Shown here: positions 59,855-64,000 of the stretch, piece by piece
Layout: each line of letters starts with the position of its first letter
How positions within the stretch are numbered: the stretch's first letter is position 1
NCBI GenBank assembly: GCA_905479115.1
Contig: CAJQLF010000008.1
Span: forward strand, 1 to 64,000
Direction of reading: 5' to 3'
Length of the DNA stretch: 64,000 nt
From: an uncultured Flavobacteriales bacterium
GTDB lineage: Bacteria > Bacteroidota > Bacteroidia > Flavobacteriales_D > Sanyastnellaceae
The notes under the pieces: generated by a model
What the model was told of the DNA's origin: nothing
Databases searched by the model: none
Seen by the model: the letters and a program-made list of their open reading frames with translations, nothing else
Program-made: the position numbers and the translations under genes

Positions 59855-60751
59855 TCAATGCTTGCGGCTCGCATCAGGATGATGCGTGGAGACCAAGCGC
59901 AAAATGATGCCATCCGAAAGCCCCACCTTGGGCACCCAAACGGAGTCCAGACCTGCTAATTTGAGCACCGCGATGTATATCTCTCCCGCGGGAACAATCA
60001 CGTCTGCCCGGTTGCTTTTAAGGCCAAATTTCGTTGAACGTTGCTCCAAGGGAACTAAGCGAATTCGCTCTACCCATTTTTTCAGTTTGGCCAGGCTGAG
60101 GTCTTCCGATTTCTTGAGACGAGCTAATTTGTGAAATCGATTGATATTCCCTCCTGTTCCCGCAACACGCACTTCATTGGAGCCGAGGTTTTCTTTGAAA
60201 AAACGTTCCATTCTTTTCCATTCCGCAGCATCCACTGCTTGATTCATCCGACGCACGGTACCAATTTGGAAACTACTCCAAGCGATACGTTTGGTTCCAC
60301 GCAACAAGGAAAGCTCCGTTGACCCGCCTCCCACATCGACGCACAGTAAATCTTGAGCATCGTCCAAGCCAAAGTGCTTAAAATTCTCAAAAATTAATTC
60401 CGCCTCCTCTTCGCCATCAATGCATTCGACATGGATCCCAGAAATCGATTCCACCGCGTCAATCACCTTCCACCGGTTTTCGGCGTTTCGCAAAGCACTC
60501 GTTGCACACGCGCGGTAGTGGACGACGTCCTGCACCTCCATCAATAAGCGAAACGCCTCCAGCGTCTGACCCAGCGCCTCAGCATTCGACGAGGAAACCC
60601 GTCCGGAATCGAACACCTTTCCTCCCAGCCTCAATGGCGCACGATAATAAGCGATGCGCTCTTCACGAACAGCGCCCTTCTTGCTTATTTCAATATCCTT
60701 GATCAGCAAACGAACGGCATTCGACCCTATGTCAATGGCGGCAAATCGCAT
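59855..60751 (-). CDS. ppx: exopolyphosphatase (Ppx/GppA family)
   Basis: The 298-residue protein is the catalytic core of a Ppx/GppA phosphatase, which removes terminal phosphates from polyphosphate or pppGpp. It starts MRFAAIDIGSNAVRLLI, with the phosphate-loop DIGSN, and has VDVGGGSTELS later. It is smaller than the E. coli enzyme and lacks the C-terminal domains. The start at 60751 is preferred to the longer frame from 60793. It lies 34 bases after ppk1, so the synthesis and breakdown genes form one transcription unit. Confidence 0.9.
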   Translation of the reverse strand: MRFAAIDIGSNAVRLLIKDIEISKKGAVREERIAYYRAPLRLGGKVFDSGRVSSSNAEALGQTLEAFRLLMEVQDVVHYRACATSALRNAENRWKVIDAVESISGIHVECIDGEEEAELIFENFKHFGLDDAQDLLCVDVGGGSTELSLLRGTKRIAWSSFQIGTVRRMNQAVDAAEWKRMERFFKENLGSNEVRVAGTGGNINRFHKLARLKKSEDLSLAKLKKWVERIRLVPLEQRSTKFGLKSNRADVIVPAGEIYIAVLKLAGLDSVWVPKVGLSDGIILRLVSTHHPDASRKH

Positions 60752-60785
60752 GCATCTAAAGTAGGGTAGAATTCGATGAAAATCG

Positions 60786-62852
60786 TTATTCATCCGCGGC
60801 GTAACGCCGGTATGTTTCGCTTTGCGAATCGCGCAAAGGCTGATTCTTTCGTCCTTTGATGAAGGCGTTTTTCATTCCTGCATCCAATGACCGTGCACGC
60901 ACGTTGTCTTTGAGTTGGTCCTCCAAGCAATGGGCCAATTGTGATTGAAGCAAGGGATCGTGAATGGGCACACTGACTTCCACCCTCCTGTCCAGGTTCC
61001 GGGTCATCCAATCTGCCGAACTGATGTAATACTTCGCCTCGCCACCGTTTTCGAAATACACGACTCGCGCATGTTCTAAGTAACGCCCCACAATGCTCCG
61101 TAACTTAATGTTTTCGCTCATTCCGGGCACCCCTGGAATCAAACAACAAATACCGCGCACGATCACATCAATCTTAACCCCGGCATTGCTTGCAGCGTAG
61201 AGCAACTCGATCATCGCCGCGTCGACCAAGTTATTCAGTTTGAGAATGATCCGCCCGCCGATTCCAGCCTCCACATTTCTCATTTCCTGGCGCACCAATT
61301 GAGAGAATTTTTTTCGGGTAGCGAATGGGCTCACAACCAATTGCTTGAATTGGGGACGCTCGTAATTATGTGAGAAAAAGCTAAACAGCTGAGCAACCTC
61401 TTGAGCCATCGCAGGCTCTGACGTTAACAAACCAAAATCACTAAAAACCTCGGCGGCCTTTTCATGGAAGTTCCCTGTTCCCAAGTAAGCGATGCGCTGA
61501 TTAACATTGCCCTCCTGGCGGGTGATCAAAAAGAGCTTCGAGTGCACCTTTAAGCCCGAAACACCAAAGCCTACTGTGATGCCCGCCTCCTGAAGCAAAT
61601 TTGACACTTTGATGTTCTGACGCTCATCGAACCGAGCAGCCAATTCAATGATGGCGTGGACACGTTTGCCATTGTGAGCAGCATTGATCAGGGCATTGAT
61701 AACCTTAGAATGCGGTGCTACACGATACAAGTTAATTTGAATGGACTCTACGCATGGATCAATGGCAGCCTCGCGCAGAACGTCTACGACATGGCCAAAT
61801 GTATGGTAGGGGAAATGCAATAAAATGGGTTGCTTCAGTACTTGTTGCAACAGACTACTCTTCCCCTCAAGCCGAGGGTGATGAAGCGGCTCTTGCCGCG
61901 GGAAAACCAAATCCTCGCGCCCAAAACCGGGAAACCTCATTAAGTCCTTGCGGTTGTGGTATCGGCTTCCAGAAAGGATGTTTTTCGAATCTCCCGCATC
62001 CAACTTACGGCGCAACAGGCTCAGCATATTTTCCGGCATTTCCCGATCGTAGATGATGCGCACAAAATCACCCGTCTTCCGCTGGTCGACCCCTTCAGCC
62101 ATCTTATCCATCAGTGAACGAGACAAATCATCGTCCATGTCAATCTCAGCATCCCGGGTCACCTTAATGGTATGTGCTACGACAGATTCCGGCTGAAAAA
62201 GCCGAAAGATTCGAGACAGGTTGCATCGAATCACGTCATCAATGAAAGCAACGTTTCGTTCGCCTTGTTCGGACGGCAAAATCACGAAACGCGGCAAGTG
62301 CGGAGGAATCTGCATCAGGGCATACTCCAACTCGAAACCCTTTGAACGCTCCACCGTCAATTCCACCATGAAATACAAAACTCCGTCCTTGAGATCGGGA
62401 AACGGGCGCGATTCGTCCACCATAATGGGCACGAGATGAGACCGAATCTGATTCTTGAAATAATTCAAGACGAACGCGGTCTGTTCTTCCGAAAATTCCA
62501 ATTCATTCAGGATGCTGATCCGCGCGTCACTCAATTCCGATTCAACCGATTGGTACGTTTCATTGTACATTCCCTGCAACTCCAAAACCCTGCTGGAAAC
62601 ATCGGAAAGGGTGGATGAAACATCAAACCCCAAAGTCGTTTTGGCTGATTCATCTACCGCGATTGCCCGCTGCAAGTTGGCCACCCGAACCCGAAAAAAC
62701 TCGTCCATGTTATTGGAGAAAATCCCCAAGAAGCGGACGCGCTCAATCAAGGGGTTATCCGACCGCGAGGCTTCTTGAAGCACCCGGTGATTGAAGGACA
62801 ACCAGCTGAGTTCGCGGTTCAAGTACCGGTTGGTGTTGACGTTTAGGCTCAC
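60786..62852 (-). CDS. ppk1: polyphosphate kinase 1
   Basis: Ppk1 makes inorganic polyphosphate from ATP. The 688-residue enzyme has the four expected domains, beginning with YLNRELSWLSFNHRVL. The phosphorylated histidine is His437 in KVHSKLFLI, and the second histidine motif with DWMTRNLDRRVE follows near the C-terminus. Translation begins with GTG. An exact TATCTTTG element lies four bases upstream, giving a probable leaderless transcript. The ppx gene follows it on the same strand. Confidence 0.95.
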   Translation of the reverse strand: MSLNVNTNRYLNRELSWLSFNHRVLQEASRSDNPLIERVRFLGIFSNNMDEFFRVRVANLQRAIAVDESAKTTLGFDVSSTLSDVSSRVLELQGMYNETYQSVESELSDARISILNELEFSEEQTAFVLNYFKNQIRSHLVPIMVDESRPFPDLKDGVLYFMVELTVERSKGFELEYALMQIPPHLPRFVILPSEQGERNVAFIDDVIRCNLSRIFRLFQPESVVAHTIKVTRDAEIDMDDDLSRSLMDKMAEGVDQRKTGDFVRIIYDREMPENMLSLLRRKLDAGDSKNILSGSRYHNRKDLMRFPGFGREDLVFPRQEPLHHPRLEGKSSLLQQVLKQPILLHFPYHTFGHVVDVLREAAIDPCVESIQINLYRVAPHSKVINALINAAHNGKRVHAIIELAARFDERQNIKVSNLLQEAGITVGFGVSGLKVHSKLFLITRQEGNVNQRIAYLGTGNFHEKAAEVFSDFGLLTSEPAMAQEVAQLFSFFSHNYERPQFKQLVVSPFATRKKFSQLVRQEMRNVEAGIGGRIILKLNNLVDAAMIELLYAASNAGVKIDVIVRGICCLIPGVPGMSENIKLRSIVGRYLEHARVVYFENGGEAKYYISSADWMTRNLDRRVEVSVPIHDPLLQSQLAHCLEDQLKDNVRARSLDAGMKNAFIKGRKNQPLRDSQSETYRRYAADE

Positions 62853-62856
62853 TGAC

Positions 62857-62864
62857 CAAAGATA
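62857..62864 (-). promoter_or_regulatory. -7 element TATCTTTG of ppk1
   Basis: An exact match to TAnnTTTG on the minus strand, four bases before the GTG start. The exact position may be one base off. Confidence 0.5.
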
Positions 62865-62897
62865 TTCGCTTGGAAGAAGTTTCCTCGTGTCTGTGCC

Positions 62898-62905
62898 TAA
62901 CTTTG
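62898..62905 (+). promoter_or_regulatory. -7 element TAACTTTG of the peroxiredoxin gene
   Basis: An exact match to TAnnTTTG on the plus strand, 28 bases before the ATG at 62934. Confidence 0.5.
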
Positions 62906-62933
62906 TCCGCTCACATCATTGAACAACTCAACC

Positions 62934-63503
62934 ATGCTCGTAGGTCAACAAGCTCCATCTTTTTCTGCCCGTGCATACGTCAACGGCGAAATTGTCACCG
63001 ACTTTTCACTCAGCCAATTTCTCGGCAAAAAATATGTGTACCTCCTCTTTTACCCCAAGGACTTCACAGGCATTTGTCAATCAGAAGTGGTTGCATTCCA
63101 AAATCGGCTCTCGGACTTTGAGTCCCGCGATACAGCCCTCGTGGCTTGCTCGACCGATACCGCTGACGTGCATGCTGCAGCAGCCGGTGTCCCTCAGAGC
63201 CAAGGTGGATTAGAAGGTGTAACGTTCCCTCTGATCGGGGATGCCAACAAGAGCATTACCACAAATTATGATGTCATCAGTGGCGAGTACCACTACTCAG
63301 ATGACGGACTTTTGTCCGGCACCACCGAAATGACCTCTCTCCGGGCGAGCTTCCTCATTGACAAATCAGGAATGGTTCAGCACGAATTGATCAATTTTTT
63401 CACCATCGGCCGGAACGTAGACGAAGCCCTGCGTATGGTGGATGCGCTGCGAAACGTCCAAGAAAACGGAGAGGTCTGCATGGCCAATTGGACTCAATCA
63501 TGA
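62934..63503 (+). CDS. 2-Cys peroxiredoxin (AhpC/TSA family)
   Basis: The 189-residue peroxiredoxin reduces hydrogen peroxide and organic peroxides. The peroxidatic cysteine is Cys48 in PKDFTGIC; the following residues (QSE) differ from the common PTE. The resolving cysteine is Cys182 in the C-terminal GEVCMANW, where Met replaces the usual Pro. The ATG at 62934 was chosen over a TTG at 62919. It is divergent from ppk1. The 3' end overlaps the next minus-strand gene by six bases. Confidence 0.92.
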   Translation: MLVGQQAPSFSARAYVNGEIVTDFSLSQFLGKKYVYLLFYPKDFTGICQSEVVAFQNRLSDFESRDTALVACSTDTADVHAAAAGVPQSQGGLEGVTFPLIGDANKSITTNYDVISGEYHYSDDGLLSGTTEMTSLRASFLIDKSGMVQHELINFFTIGRNVDEALRMVDALRNVQENGEVCMANWTQS

Positions 63504-64000
63504 TGCGGCTCCTTCAGGATTGGAGGCCATCTTAAACCACTGAAGCGTGCGATCGAGCACCCTTGAAGCGCCGGTCATGGTTAATTTAACCGTTTCCTCG
63601 TCGCGCTGGAAGTGCAGCACTAGTCTGGATTGCGCTGCATCTGCGTAATCGGCGTCCACGGATAAAATTTCAGGGAAGCGTATCGGCACAGCATACACTT
63701 CCAGCCGCACTTTCGTGTAGGCGATTACCCCTTCTGTGGTGCGTTGAAAGTTTACCGATGTGCGATGATTCAAGGAAAGACGTAAACGCTCCAACTCCTT
63801 CAATCCCTCTACACCGACCAGGTCCAACTTGGGCGAACCCACCGTTCGGCCTCGAATCGAATCGGTGATCGATTGAGCCCAGGGGATGCGTTTGCCAGCG
63901 ATCAAATGCACCTGCTCCCAGCGCTGGGCATCGTTATAGGTCACATTCCAAATCATGTCGGTATGCTTTCCGGAGCGCAAGGAAAAATCCCTCCCTGTTG
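63498..64000 (-). CDS. gene cut by the right edge, unknown function
   Basis: The minus frame is open from 63498 up to the window edge, so the start lies beyond base 64000 and at least 167 codons are visible. The visible part is a mixed alpha/beta sequence with no recognised motif; it contains a SGKHTDMIWNVTYNDAQRW stretch near the edge. In-frame TTG at 63980 and ATG at 63956 exist but look internal. It is convergent with the peroxiredoxin gene. Confidence 0.55.
   Translation of the reverse strand, partial: TGRDFSLRSGKHTDMIWNVTYNDAQRWEQVHLIAGKRIPWAQSITDSIRGRTVGSPKLDLVGVEGLKELERLRLSLNHRTSVNFQRTTEGVIAYTKVRLEVYAVPIRFPEILSVDADYADAAQSRLVLHFQRDEETVKLTMTGASRVLDRTLQWFKMASNPEGAAS

Noticed and set aside
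1-64000. CRISPR arrays, tRNA or rRNA genes, insertion sequences, prophage or integrase genes
   Set aside because: I saw no regularly spaced repeats, cloverleaf sequences, rRNA sequence or transposase/integrase motifs on either strand; the window is ordinary core-type chromosome.

Overview
The window is a gene-dense, mid-GC stretch of a Bacteroidota chromosome, most likely a marine-type member of the Flavobacteriales or a nearby order. The evidence is a flavobacterial-style carotenoid operon, a protein with a type IX secretion sorting tail, a CinA/rpmB neighbourhood, the rsfS-ftsH-cdsA-psd block beside pyrE/NUDIX/birA, the DUF3822-rsmD-coaD block, long-form IspH, and many starts preceded by the Bacteroidota -7 element TAnnTTTG with almost no Shine-Dalgarno sequences. 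I see no rRNA, tRNA, CRISPR array, insertion sequence or phage gene.

Layout. 1-7163: an eight-gene plus-strand carotenoid operon (crtI, crtB, an orphan secreted protein, idi, crtD, cruF, crtZ, crtY) whose genes overlap by 1-17 bases. The enzyme set predicts a monocyclic hydroxylated carotenoid of the saproxanthin type. 7124-12066: a minus-strand operon of a small membrane protein, mutL, two rhomboid proteases and an exo/endonuclease-phosphatase family protein. 12093-15270: ispH, a small lipoprotein and a saccharopine-dehydrogenase-family gene. 15374-18773: three consecutive lipoproteins (TPR plus CsgG-like, then two LPP20-like). 18844-20096: trpG/pabA, ridA and a 54-residue membrane protein. 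20124-30828: lptD divergent from an amidase, then an MCE/MlaD protein, two Fe-S proteins, fabG, a VWA membrane protein and prohibitin. 30953-34533: rpmB, cinA and a secreted BNR-repeat protein. 34601-41225: phospholipid synthesis (cdsA, psd), ftsH, rsfS, birA, pyrE and NUDIX. 41236-45318: a thioredoxin-fold protein, coaD, rsmD, DUF3822 and a membrane protein. 45443-49825: a RecD-like helicase, ndk, rocD and a cysteine synthase-like gene. 49904-64000: two ABC permeases of the LolE/MacB type, namZ, pdeM-acn, a TlpA lipoprotein, ppk1-ppx, a peroxiredoxin and a gene cut by the right edge.

The genes tie together around isoprenoids and envelope: ispH and idi feed the carotenoid enzymes; lptD, the amidase, namZ, MCE, cdsA, psd and the permeases serve lipid, LPS and peptidoglycan turnover. 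The most unusual observations are the lptD/amidase start, where the two start codons share one CATG and each gene's -7 element lies inside the other's coding sequence; a repeated geometry of -7 element plus four bases plus start codon that implies leaderless mRNAs; and the CsgG/LPP20 lipoprotein trio. None is a proven new system. All are inferences from reading the sequence without alignments, and motif and family identifications come from recognition rather than a search.
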